Source: Stenopsyche tienmushanensis
Taxonomy: Eukaryota > Arthropoda > Insecta > Trichoptera > Stenopsychidae
Direction: 5' to 3'
Assembly: GCA_008973525.1 (NCBI GenBank)
Contig: WACJ01000445.1
Span: forward strand, 1-64,000
Length of the DNA: 64,000 nt
The notes below the pieces were generated by a model. The model was not told the DNA's origin. It ran no database searches and saw nothing but the letters and a program-made list of their open reading frames with translations. Below, piece by piece: positions 37,180 to 47,770 of the stretch. Position 1 is the first letter of the stretch; every line of letters starts with the position of its first letter. Position numbers and translations under genes: made by a program.

Positions 37180-37500
37180 TCTAGAACTGGAAATTCCTTA
37201 AATTTTGATGACTGAATTTGATGAATATTTTTTGTGTTTGCGAAGAAGACGACTGAAAATATCAGGGAATTAAAATGGAAAAAATTTTCACACCCTCCAT
37301 ATTCATTAAATCTAGCTCCGATGGATTGTCATATTTTTTTTATATTCAGCACGTTCTCTAAATGATAAACGCAACTTAAGTCAAAAATCATATTTATATA
37401 TATTTCGACTTAAAACCAGAAGAGTTTTTCAAAAAGTGAATTAAAAAACTTGAAAACCTGAGAGAAATAGTAGGTAGTAATTAATGAAATTATATATCGT
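37180..37500 (+). pseudogene. mariner transposase relic (third-Asp region)
   Basis: One frame reads ENIRELKWKKFSHPPYSLNL then APMDCHIF (37245-37340), the well-known mariner segment around the third catalytic Asp (GAT at 37324). After a frameshift in a T-run the translation continues SLNDKRNLSQK and RVFQKVN to a stop. Upstream the sequence is too decayed to read. Terminal repeats were not found. This is a separate insertion from those at 19.9 and 59.2 kb. Confidence 0.7.
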
Positions 37501-38375
37501 AAGATTTTGTAAATAAAAATAATAATTTCATTGTTAAACAAAGAGTTTTAGATACATCCAATATTATATTTAAATTAATGTTGCAAATTAGTCGCCCTTA
37601 CATGGTCTTGCTAAATTTTCAGATAGTTTCAGTGTTTCATAGTTTCAGTATTTAGTTTCTCAGAACCAGAGAGTCTGATTATATCTAAAACTAGGTGATT
37701 AATCGAAAATATTCAAACTTGCGATTTTTCAAATTTGTTGGCGTGGAATTTCCCCCCTTTAGTAATAAGAATCTATAAATTAACCAACTATAGCAACACA
37801 ACTTTTGTACAAACCTTACTGACATACATACATATTTAAAACCATCCATATCAAAAAAATAATTTCTCTCGATATTAGATATCTATAGAGGCAAACTAGA
37901 AAAAGATATAGTATGTAGAAAATTATAGTCCAGTAGTCAAATGATTGCTCATTGTGTGCAATCTAGGTTACGTTGTTGATCTCAGTATAAAAAATAATAA
38001 AACATTTTTTTTTTTTAAATTAGTCAAACAATTTAAGATTTCAGATGAAGGAAAAGTAATAAATATATCATTTTTAATTTAATATTAAAATCGGTCTATT
38101 GATTGTTCTTGGTAGAGTTTGTGTTAAATAAATTTAATAAAAACATTGTAGATTGTACGTATATTTTTTAATTAATATTATTTTAAATGTCCCAATCGTG
38201 TAGATGATTTGTAGCATGTGTATAACGATGAAATTATCGGGGAAAATAAGACAAGTCTATCCTACTAGGATACGACACATTAATGTATTAATCCCATATA
38301 TTAATCCAATTGAGCACTCAAGCTGATTGTAAATATGAAAGCCTGCAGGAATTAACGATTATAATCTGTCATTAC
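37501..38375. other. AT-rich stretch, nothing recognised
   Basis: No supported feature. Confidence 0.45.
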
Positions 38376-38379
38376 CAAA

Positions 38380-38535
38380 CAGATTAAGATTCGCGTAAGA
38401 GGAAAAACAATAAATTGTGATTTATGGTGCACTCAATATGGAATTACATCGGTCCTATAATGCGGAGTAATAGGGGATGTGGCCCGGGATAAATATTGGG
38501 GGTTATTCCGCTCTCGGCAGAAAAGGTTTCATTAT
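38380..38535. promoter_or_regulatory. Candidate conserved non-coding block
   Basis: A complex unique sequence without a frame (…ATTTATGGTGCACTCAATAT…, …GGATGTGGCCCGGGATAAAT…), sharply different from the AT-rich DNA to its left and ending where the GC-rich LTR-like block begins. Regulatory function is inferred from composition only. Confidence 0.25.
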
Positions 38536-38543
38536 AGCTTGGG

Positions 38544-38744
38544 TGTAAAGGCGTCCAACAGGAGCACAGCCTCACAGGAGGGGTTCCTCCACCAGTGCTC
38601 GTCAGGCCGCGGACGAGGTTGGACCTCTGACACTCTTCAACCGCGATGCTCCTAACCTACGCGCCCGCACCCTCAATCGATACCCACCCCTGTGACTCCC
38701 AATCATGTTTACTACTTATGCAACAAGTGTGATTTGACACTACA
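38544..38744. mobile_element. GC-rich LTR-like block
   Basis: 201 bp bounded by TGTAAAGG and ACACTACA (TGTA…TACA), far richer in GC than the neighbourhood. A CAGTGCTCGTCAGGCCGCG segment resembles CAGGTGCTCGTCGGGATGGC at 35.63 kb, so it may be a distant member of the same LTR family. No flanking duplication, TATA box or poly(A) signal was identified. Confidence 0.35.
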
Positions 38745-39555
38745 TCCCCACAAAAAAACATTAAAAATAAAAACTCGATTAGTAGCCTTATCGCCTCATC
38801 AACAACCTGAAGGCGGAGAACTTCATTAAAAGTAAGTGACTTTCTTTTACCGACCTCTGGAATTTTAGACCTTTAAATATGTAGAGACGTGACGATATTT
38901 AAAATTTGTTCCAAGCAGTAAATGTTGTACAATATGTCGACGGAGGCAGAACAAAAACTTTCGGCAAAGTACCTGCGAAAGTAACATAACCCTGTGAAAG
39001 TTTACTTGATATGTAAACTTTCGTTCACTCCGATGAAACTTCTAACTATTTCTACGTCAAAAAAGTGCGTAATACGAGAAAAATTAACAGTGTTTCCTGT
39101 GATCAAACACGGATTTAATACATCTATAGTGATGATTATCTAAATAACGATGATTCATCGTGGACACAAACGACAAACAATTCTTAAAAATAGGCTACGA
39201 ATTGTTCAAAATATCTCAAAAAACGATCTCTGAATCCATAAAGTAATGCGCAAAACCCGAACGTACCGAACAAAAGATGTACAGACATCGAAGACAATAA
39301 GATGACGATACCATGTCTTATTTCAAAATCATAAAACAGATAGAAATACCCTCCAGACTTTATGTTAATAAGCTTAACACAACAAGGCTTTTCATACCGT
39401 TTGTATACATTAACATGTAATTTTTTTCTTGGCATGAAAAATAATATTTAGCAACGTCATGCATGAATACACATTAATACGTGATCGGTTGCCGTTGATT
39501 TATAATTTTTTTCATTTAATATAATTTACTCGAAAATCATAATAATATTTGATAC
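38745..39555. other. Mixed stretch with an 83-codon minus ORF
   Basis: The frame at 39184-39435 (minus) starts MPRKKLHVNVYKRYEKPCCV and includes a hydrophobic run (HGIVILLSSMSVHLLFGTFG) that could form one membrane helix. Composition is a little less AT-biased than most ORFs here, but there is no homology I recognise and no splice or promoter context. Confidence 0.2.
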
Positions 39556-39559
39556 ATCC

Positions 39560-39900
39560 CACGAGCTATCGTGGGAAACGTGTCGAAGATCGCCTTTGTG
39601 CTATTCGTATAAAAAGGCTTCCCTGATGGATTTAATTCAAACGCTAGTTGATTTCTAATTAAATTCACCCTTGCCTCGTAAATGCCGAACCTTGTTTCAT
39701 ATACTATTGCATTCCAGGTACCCTGAACAGTTATAGGTTGCCTTAATTTTAATGATAAACCCTTCAGTGCTCAATGGCCTCATAATATCACTACTTTGGA
39801 ATAACACTCGGATTTCATATTCCTTCGTTTTAATGGCTAAATTAATATGCGTTAATTAAAACGGCGAAAATTTCCAGTTGAAGGTATCTTTATTTTTTTT
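39560..39900. promoter_or_regulatory. Candidate enhancer-like conserved block
   Basis: Unique and relatively complex, with no long frame. It has homeobox-type cores (TTTCTAATTAAATTCACC near 39652, TGCGTTAATTAAAACGG near 39848) and GC-richer words between them. The pattern resembles insect developmental enhancers; conservation is untested. Confidence 0.25.
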
Positions 39901-41165
39901 AATATCAGAGTTACAACGTAAATACCCTATGGTTGGTATTTTAATTTGATTTTTCGCTTTTACGGAACACTACTACAGGATGGCAAATTATCCCTGTATA
40001 AGTGGGCGTCGATATGCGCCACTCTTAACGAGGGCACTTTATTATATAATATTTTTTTTCGCAGAATTCATTGATGTTTATACTAATTATTACAGATATA
40101 AAGAGAAAATATTCATTCTATTTATGGAAGTGGATAAAATATAGCAACTTTCAACTGAGGCTGTGTATAAAGTGGTTTCATATAATTGTTTAATTGAATT
40201 TAAACTCTTAAATGTTATGGCTACCACTCTGAGCTTAGCATTAATTTTAAGTTCATGTTTTTGCCAGAATTTAAATTGAAGAGGACATACTAAAAATAAT
40301 GCATAAGATAATTTGAGCTCATCAATAAATTTATGGGGGAGTTCGAGAAGTTTGTCAATTAATGAGCTTCAGATTTAAGTCAAATATACATTCATGAAAG
40401 ATTTTATTTGATAAGTTTTTTAAAATTTTTTCCAGACCTTAAGCGACTTGAAGATCAAAGTAAAATTAAACAGCTATTGAACTTAAAATATTATATGAGG
40501 AATTATAAAACTTGTTCAAAATATTTTTTATCTTCAGATATTTGAATTTACGCCTCATAACTTTAAGCATTTTTTCTCAAGATTCGTTGCTTATTGATGA
40601 AACTTTTTCAATTAAGCTATTGCAGCGTTATAAACTTTGAACTTCATATACGCGAAAAAAACAATTTATTGTTGAGTGGAATTCAATTTTTAAAAAATCA
40701 TTTTCAAACGCTTTTTATATCATTTTATATAAATGTACATCTAGTTTGAAGTTCGAATCTGGAATATATTATTCACCAAAGAAGATCGATACGGAAACAC
40801 CTGGGAACGAATTCAGCATGTGACGCTTAATCAATCTGACAGATAAAATTTAACATTTCCATTTCCGATAAGTTTATATCGAATCTTATTTTCTTGAATC
40901 AGAATTGAGAGTTGAGAAGTCACGATCAATTAATATTATTTTATATTTGTGGTTCAAGTCGAATATTGACGTCCAAAGCCCCATAATTCAATCGTAACAG
41001 ACGTTGAAAGATGATTGTGCGACTACTACCGTACAATAGAATCCCGAGGTATTATATAGAGAGGGTGAAGAACCTTTAAATTGAAAGAAAAAAGAAAAAT
41101 CACAGTTTTTCTGTAGTAAAAGAAGAACGAATGAAATCTCTCCTGTGTGATATTTGAAAGCTCCA
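39901..41165. other. AT-rich stretch, nothing recognised
   Basis: No supported feature. Confidence 0.45.
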
Positions 41166-41372
41166 TCAATTCTTTAAATCATTTAACACAAAACCCACTG
41201 CTGGCGTCAATGCTGGAACTATCTCTCTTGACAGCTTTTTAGCTGTGGACATTTTTTTAATCAAGCTTTTTATGAATTCTAATCTTGTACGTTTATCAAA
41301 CTGTACTCCAAGATATTTCATTGTAGGAGGAAAAATGCTTTTACTTAAAAAAATCCTTGAAGCATACATCAA
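41166..41372 (-). pseudogene. LINE reverse transcriptase fragment
   Basis: The minus frame reads …FPPTMKYLGVQFDKRTRLEF, then IKSLIKKMSTAKKLSREI. A KYLG(V/I)xxD(K/R)(R) turn followed by a basic helix and an Ala/Lys-rich stretch is typical of the thumb-adjacent region of Jockey/CR1/R1-type reverse transcriptases. Nothing upstream or downstream extends it. The overlapping plus-strand ORF (41245-41568) is its antisense shadow. Confidence 0.45.
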
Positions 41373-41811
41373 AAGGGATTACTCACAATACTTCATGATG
41401 TTTTCTCTTGAAAAATTAATTATCGTGACAGGAAGCGCTATACAAAAGCCTTGCAAATATACTCTCATAAATAAAATAAAATATTTTATATTATACTCGT
41501 GTCAAAATAATACCGACTCCATATATAATATAACGCTTTCTATCGTCAATGATCCAAATATATTATAATGCTCAATAAAAGGGGAAAAAATCGATTAACA
41601 TGTTAAAATAAGTTAAGATAACACGGAAAGAAAACGTTTAAACCAAGGAACAATATTCAATTCAAATCTTATTTGGAGAAGTTCTAAATGAGATTTACTA
41701 TAAACATTTGAATTTTTCCTTGCTTAGAACTCCCTCAACGTTTTTCTGCCAATCAAAATTGCAACAAAGAAATTAAGTGCTAACATTGCTACACTGATAT
41801 CTGTAGGTGGT

Positions 41812-41927
41812 TACGTGGTTTTTCATGGCGTTTTTAAAAATATGGTCACCAGCCACATCTCCTGTAGGATTCAAACTCAAGATGATTGAATTACGAATCC
41901 AATCGCTTAACTGCGGGACTACCTACA
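41812..41927 (-). mobile_element. tRNA-derived SINE, copy C
   Basis: The best-preserved copy. On the minus strand it reads TAGTCCCGCAGTTAAGCGAT, a TTGGA-TTCGTAA-TTCAA arm with a 7-nt anticodon-type loop, the B-box GTTTGAATCCT (41866-41876), and the tail GATGTGGCTGGTGACCATAT, then TTTTTAAAAA and GCCATGAAAAACCA. TGTAGGTGG…ACTACCTACA flank it as an inverted pair. The head matches copy A and the tail matches copies A and B. Confidence 0.7.
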
Positions 41928-43925
41928 TGTACATATTTTGGATATGGTTAATCAAATACTATATTCTTGAATGACCAATTATCAATTCTTCAGATTTTGT
42001 TAACACACTTTATTTGATCAAATCTTAAAGAATATTGACAATATATTGCTTATGCTTGAATCTTCCTTTTGTTAATGCTTGAATGTCTGAAAAATATCAA
42101 TAAATCATAGATTCAAATGACTTCAATCAATATTTATATTATTAAGCCAGAACTTATTTTTTTTTAATTCGTTATGGACTATTAAAAAGTCCCACCTTAT
42201 TAGTTTGTAATTATACAATATTTAAGTTTAATCTGTATTTGTCCGAAAAATAACCAATTATATATATTTTTATTGGTATTTTGAACGTACGGTTTGAAAT
42301 CCAATATAACATTCAATTATTATTGCCTTAAAACTAACCAATTTTGCATTAATATTGGAACGCCATCTCAATTTATCCTTCCCCGTCAATACTGATTAAA
42401 ATTGAATGTCTATGTGCAGATATAACTCATCCCTATCTTTTGTTCGCCAACCTAAAATCTATTTATATTAACCCATTTCACGTAGAAGTAGTTCTGGAAT
42501 ACATAATTGAAGTAATTTAATATTCTGCATTAACCCTTCACTAGTAATGTTTTCACAAGAGAGTCAATGACTTTTAGCTAATATAATTAATACTCTACAA
42601 AACCATTTATTGTTGAAAATCAAAGTTGTTTTTACATTACAAATTTTCGTTGAATTAATCAAATATTGTTCACATGCATGATTTTATAAATTCTTTGATT
42701 GAATTTGTTAGCAGTTCTAAACTCAGACATGCTTAATTACATTTTGCCTTATCTCACAATCGTAACGCATGAATTCACTGAAATAATACTCAGTTAAAGA
42801 TGATAATATTATAGTCTTAGCCTGTATTTATTAAATATTTCTGATACTAATAATGCTTTGATTTTTATTTTATTGATATTTTGTATAAGGTAAAATATAA
42901 GGTCATCTGTGAATGGCGGATTAGCTAGATAGACATTTGTGTACGTCGAAGTTCAGAGGTCACTGTCTGGGCTGGAGTTGATCCAGGAGTTAAAAGCCAG
43001 TTAGCTGGAGGAACGATAACAAGTGTTTGTTCAGGATTAAGACATTATTTAGCACCCCTAATAACACAAGAATCGATTTTTCATCAGCCTGTCTTTATGT
43101 GTAAAAAAGTCAAATCTGCTGATAAGTCAGCAAAAAATGAACCTAAAGACACTTAAAACTCAACGGAGTTTTCAAGCACCCATTCAAAACTCGTTGACTC
43201 ATGAAATAATCTTCATAATATGACACTAACTGCAACATTTTTGCGAACATACATTCCGAGTTATTGAAACATTATGTCGAATATACTCGTACATGTAATG
43301 AAATTCAAAGACGTAATTCAGTTCATCTCAATAGAATATAAATTGAACTTTTAAAATGACTCTTTAATAGTTGATTTCCAATATAAAAACATGTTATCAA
43401 TACGACAAAGTTACAGAAATTCGGTTATACAAATATTTCCAACTATTAAAATACATCATTCTTAAGCAAAGATTATGAATAGACATTTAATGTAAAGAAT
43501 ATAATGTATATGTAATGGATGATTGATCAAAAAGAAATATATTTTGCTTGCTGCCATATAACACAGAAGAATAATGAATGGGAATATAGATTGAATCTTT
43601 CTTAGTCGCATAATTATGCACATATTTTATACTCGGCTGACTTCTGGGTTCATTTTTATAAATATATATATGAATTTATTACGTCTGTTGTCTACATCAT
43701 ACGTGTGGATGAAAATACTTTAACATGCATCGCAAGACAATGGCAAAATCTCAAAGGGAGCTTTAGAATGACATGAAGACAAAGCATGCGATAAATTAAT
43801 TACAAAGTTCTATGTATTCGGATATATCTACCTGCTCCACGAGTAAATTAATGTCATAATTCTTTGGTGATTTAAATTGAAACATTATATCAATCTTTAA
43901 TTTTGAAAATAATGCGCAATTCAGT
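41928..43925. other. AT-rich stretch; one less AT-rich spot
   Basis: No gene supported. Around 42930-43030 a more balanced unique segment (GTTCAGAGGTCACTGTCTGG) lacks a consistent frame on either strand. Confidence 0.4.
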
Positions 43926-43936
43926 ATGCATCTATA

Positions 43937-44490
43937 TCATATATTGATAAAAATAGATCGTCTTTTGAATAAATCGAATGTATCGTTAAAATTGAATGAC
44001 GTCGAATTATGTTTTCTTTTCTTGTATTTTTTAAATTTCTCTATTTCTAATTCTAATACTTTGTTGAACATGAGATTCAGCTTCAAAATTCCCAGAAATA
44101 AAGTTTGTATGATCTCGACGTTGATATACAAGTATCCAAGAGTTTTCAGCTTAGTTTCACTCACCAAATTAATTAATCTACTTGGCAGACATCCACTCAA
44201 ATTCCCTAACTTGGATTAATACAAAATCAAAAATCTTGCATAGATTTGATAAATCCATGAAAATTTAATGGATATTGATTAGATCTTTAAGTTCTCCATA
44301 TCCAAAATTAATCTACACGTGTAAGGAAATCACTTCAATTCCAATTATTATGGTTAACAGAGCACAACGCCTATATCCTTTAAAGATAACGTTGATCCAA
44401 CTGATTAAAGACACAGATCCACTTTATTTTCAAGACCGTATAAATTCCAAAATCTTTTATTTACACCCCTTTTAAAATCTGTTCATGCTG
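43937..44490 (-). pseudogene. Possible leucine-rich-repeat pseudogene
   Basis: The minus frame at 43937-44200 reads LPSRLINLVSETKLKTLGYL, then YINVEIIQTLFLGIL, KLNLMFNKVLELEIEKFKK. The last two pieces fit LxxLxLxxNxIxxL-type repeats, with LNLMFNKV as the best unit. Neighbouring minus-strand pieces up to about 44500 (MENLKDLI…, SNLCKIF) are similar in flavour but broken by stops. The plus strand is also open here (43926-44219), which is unusual and makes the coding strand uncertain. AT-rich DNA yields many Leu/Ile/Asn codons, so chance is a serious alternative. Confidence 0.25.
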
Positions 44491-45410
44491 AAAGTTAGAG
44501 TTTATAGAGTAATTTATTTTTAATGAACGGTCCATGTCAAGCCTATAAGGTTGTCGAGAACTTCCTACAGTTTATTACACAGATAATCTACCATCTTGTA
44601 ATTTATTAGAAGATAGTCACAGATTTGACCACTTTTATGTTTTAAATAATTAAATTCGTTGGCAAAAATTGTTCATTACAATGTAAATTTAGTTTTTAAC
44701 AAGTTACATCTTATCCAAGATCTAACAGTGATTTCTTCGGGATAAATCTGGATAGCATCTAACACAATTTCAGTGTCTAATTAAACACATACATCCTTTG
44801 CTTTGCCGTCGTCAATTTAAACACATTATTTGCAATGAGTTTCTTTTTTGTTAGCCTCGGCATAATCCAAGACTGATCTTTTGTAGAGGGAAATTTTCTT
44901 TCAAGAATTATTCCATTGATTTAATAAAACATCGTTGAGTATGCTATATTGTTGAATTGCAAAAATCTATATAAAAAAACAAGTCTATCATTTGATTTTA
45001 TTTATAAAGAATTCTTCCAAAATATTCAATTAAATTATATTGACAAAACAGATCTTAAAAATAACTTATCATCATATTTTTTTGTTACAAAAATTTCATC
45101 AAATATTTTTATCCGCGGAATGTGTGGGGAATAATATCGTTTCACCGAAGAAGGTTAAAAAAAGCTTTATCCTATCTGAATCAGTGCCAAAAAATTAAGC
45201 AACATGGCAAAATGTTATATTTCAAGTACAAAATAAATATGAAATATGTCTTCAATGTTATCATCAGGTGATGCCATAAGCAGATCTTCGCTCGACTTCT
45301 CATTATTCTTCATTACAATATTATTGAAGCATTTAGTATACAATACCATGTATTCAATGATATATATAATCATATCCAGAATAATCTTTATTTCCTGGAT
45401 TTAAAATTTT
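44491..45410. other. AT-rich stretch, nothing recognised
   Basis: A 61-codon plus ORF (44949-45134) has no recognised domain. Confidence 0.45.
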
Positions 45411-45444
45411 TTATAGGCTCAACCTTATGAACTTGAGCCTATAA
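45411..45444. repeat. Perfect 12-bp hairpin
   Basis: TTATAGGCTCAA and its exact complement TTGAGCCTATAA with a 10-nt loop; no flanking duplication is evident. Confidence 0.8.
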
Positions 45445-45576
45445 GAACAATTATAGTATCGTTTAAATTTGAAATATGAAAATTTCACAACACAATGACA
45501 TTCAATCCTACCTAAAACTCGCTTATTCCAATAATCTTATCGTTGTTACATATTGTGTGGAAAGCGACAGAAAACT

Positions 45577-45660
45577 GTCACATAAAATCCCTCATCCCAA
45601 AAAAAATCTCCTATGGAGATCGTCTTCGTCCGATCTATGGATATAGTACGATAAGAAGAT
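45577..45660 (+). repeat. Dispersed repeat family A, copy 3
   Basis: CTGTCACATAAAATCCC, then TCTCCTATGGAGATCGTC and ATAAGAAGAT align with the copies at 3.2 and 33.3 kb. The NLLWRS frame is kept. Confidence 0.5.
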
Positions 45661-46130
45661 ATCCTTAGACTTTCATTGTCCCCTTGTTTAGATGGTTGAG
45701 GCTTATCACGCGCCAGCTTTACGACCTTCTTCAGACATATCTTTTAAGCATTGTCCTTTTTAGTTTTTCAAGATTTGCTTGTAAAAAAATTGTCTATCTT
45801 ATCTAATAAATCCCTGTAGTGAATTCGATCGACAAATTCGATATTGATCTTAATCATTTATAATATGAATTTAAAACCAATTATAATAGGTTTTGATTTA
45901 GGAAGATTGGTGGTCTCTGAAAAAAAATACCTCTTCATTTTATTAACGCTTTGTGTGCTGAAAATCTGAAACAGAGATAAGCGTCTTGCATCTCATCATA
46001 CACTCATATTTCGGTATCAAAGTCGTACTGTAAAGGGACTCCACACACATTTAAATTCATTTAGGGAATTCGACGCAGAATGAGATGCCATTTTTTTTTA
46101 AACTACCGAATGTGCTGAATAGGGTATATA

Positions 46131-46296
46131 AAAAGTTATGACGATTAAAGGTGAAATTTTGGATATTTTTTGAAAATATTGAAATACAATCTCTTTTGAC
46201 AACCCTGATACTTGGGACATAGGGCCATGTGTGAAACATAGCAAAAGATCCTCCTAACCCCCAAACAAAAATTGGTCGATCCAAGTGCAAAATATG
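46131..46296 (-). repeat. Dispersed repeat family B, copy 2
   Basis: The reverse complement of this interval aligns along its length with 9021-9185. A minus frame (46057-46290, 77 codons, with …FAMFHTWPYVPSIRVV… and …KNIQNFTFNRHNF…) is open through it, whereas the other copy is closed. This may mean decay from a coding repeat. Confidence 0.55.
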
Positions 46297-47265
46297 TTAT
46301 ATAATATATGGCACTCTCCACTTTATATCATTTTCTAACAATATTTTCAAATATACTGTTTAAACAGATTGATGTATTATTTTATTTCATTTCAGAAAAT
46401 TGACATGATGTTTATTTAACAAATATTTATTTTATATTTGCGAAAGGTTATGGAATTGTAGCATAAATTATTCCAACATAAATAGAATACGTATATATAG
46501 TACAAAATTTTGTTTGTTCGAAAAACTTATCATAACCATTGGCTGGGCAATAAACAGTTTATTTGCGACATTAAATACAAGCCGTCTAAGATTCTTGAGC
46601 AATTGTGATTTACATTAAAGTAGTTTGCATTTAATCAAATAGCTGAAAGCTGTTTAAATAAGAGCTACTTTAATAGTAAACGCTTCGTTGAGGTAAAATT
46701 CCTCGTACAGTTCGTTATTCAAAGCTTTATATTCCTATCGACTTTGGATCGAAATCAGTTTTAAATTAACGGAATGTTTAATTTGTAATTTTGCAAGATC
46801 TAATCATATTATTTATGTGCTAAATAGAACCGAGCTTAATCTAATATATCATCTGTGTTAGATAAGGGAAAGATACACGTAGCATTTAGATATACAGCTC
46901 CTTGAATTTGATTAACATAAAGAAGCTCTTTGTGTAATTGATCCCACTACGCTTACAAACTGGATTAATAATCTTGTGTTTTGTAAGAAGCTCTTAACGA
47001 TAATACGATGTGCATCTCAAGAGAATTTTTTATTAATTTTATGTGATTTTTCTTGTCAAAACAATTTTTCGCGAGCTTGTTATGATGCTAAAAATATTAT
47101 TTTATACTTAAGCAAGAGCATTTTTAAAGGCTTCCATCGAGCAAAGAAAATTCAATTTCAAACATCTATTGTATAAAATTAACACGTCGATGTTTTGAGG
47201 TATCCACACTAACAAAATACCTACAAACAAAACCTTAAAAATAGAAGTAGAATTTAATCAATCAT
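46297..47265. other. AT-rich stretch, nothing recognised
   Basis: No supported feature; a 66-codon plus ORF at 46976-47176 looks random. Confidence 0.45.
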
Positions 47266-47269
47266 CCAT

Positions 47270-47770
47270 TCGTTCCTCATTGTCTCAATTTTCGTCGCTT
47301 TTTCCTCGTTTTCATAGAGATAATCGACGTATCCAAAGAACCTTGCCGGTTCAATTTTATTCAACGTATTTGCCTTAGCAGAATAACGTGGAGAGCTTTT
47401 TTCTGCCGTAGACCATCCATTTTCAATTCTCGAAAACCCTATAACTCACGCCATTGTGTGTACACAAGTCATTATTTTTCGCCAATATTGGAATATGTTT
47501 TCCGAATGAATGGTGAATTTTTTTGCCTTCTGTAAATTGAAACAAGCGCAAACGTCCATATATGGAGAAAGTCAGATGAAAAATCGTATTTTAATACTAT
47601 ATAACGTGGTCTTTCGTTTGCAGCGCAGCAGTTGAACATTACGGACCCGGAGGGTCATAAAAGCATCACAAATTGCTATACGTATTCCATGATATGCCTT
47701 CATAAAATTCAATGGTTTGACGCACTGTGGTGCATTATATTCTACGGTCGAACAGCATAAAATATTGATT
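47270..47770. promoter_or_regulatory. Unique less AT-rich block, candidate conserved element or exon
   Basis: Composition is more balanced over about 500 bp. Near 47620-47640 a pyrimidine-rich tract ends TTTCGTTTGCAG, a good splice-acceptor form. The following frame (…CAG CAG TTG AAC ATT ACG GAC CCG…) is open to a TAA at 47758-47760. There is no convincing donor and no homologue is recognised, so exon status is speculative. Confidence 0.25.

Noticed and set aside
41245..41568. 107-codon plus ORF
   Set aside because: Its first half is antisense to the LINE polymerase fragment at 41166-41372.
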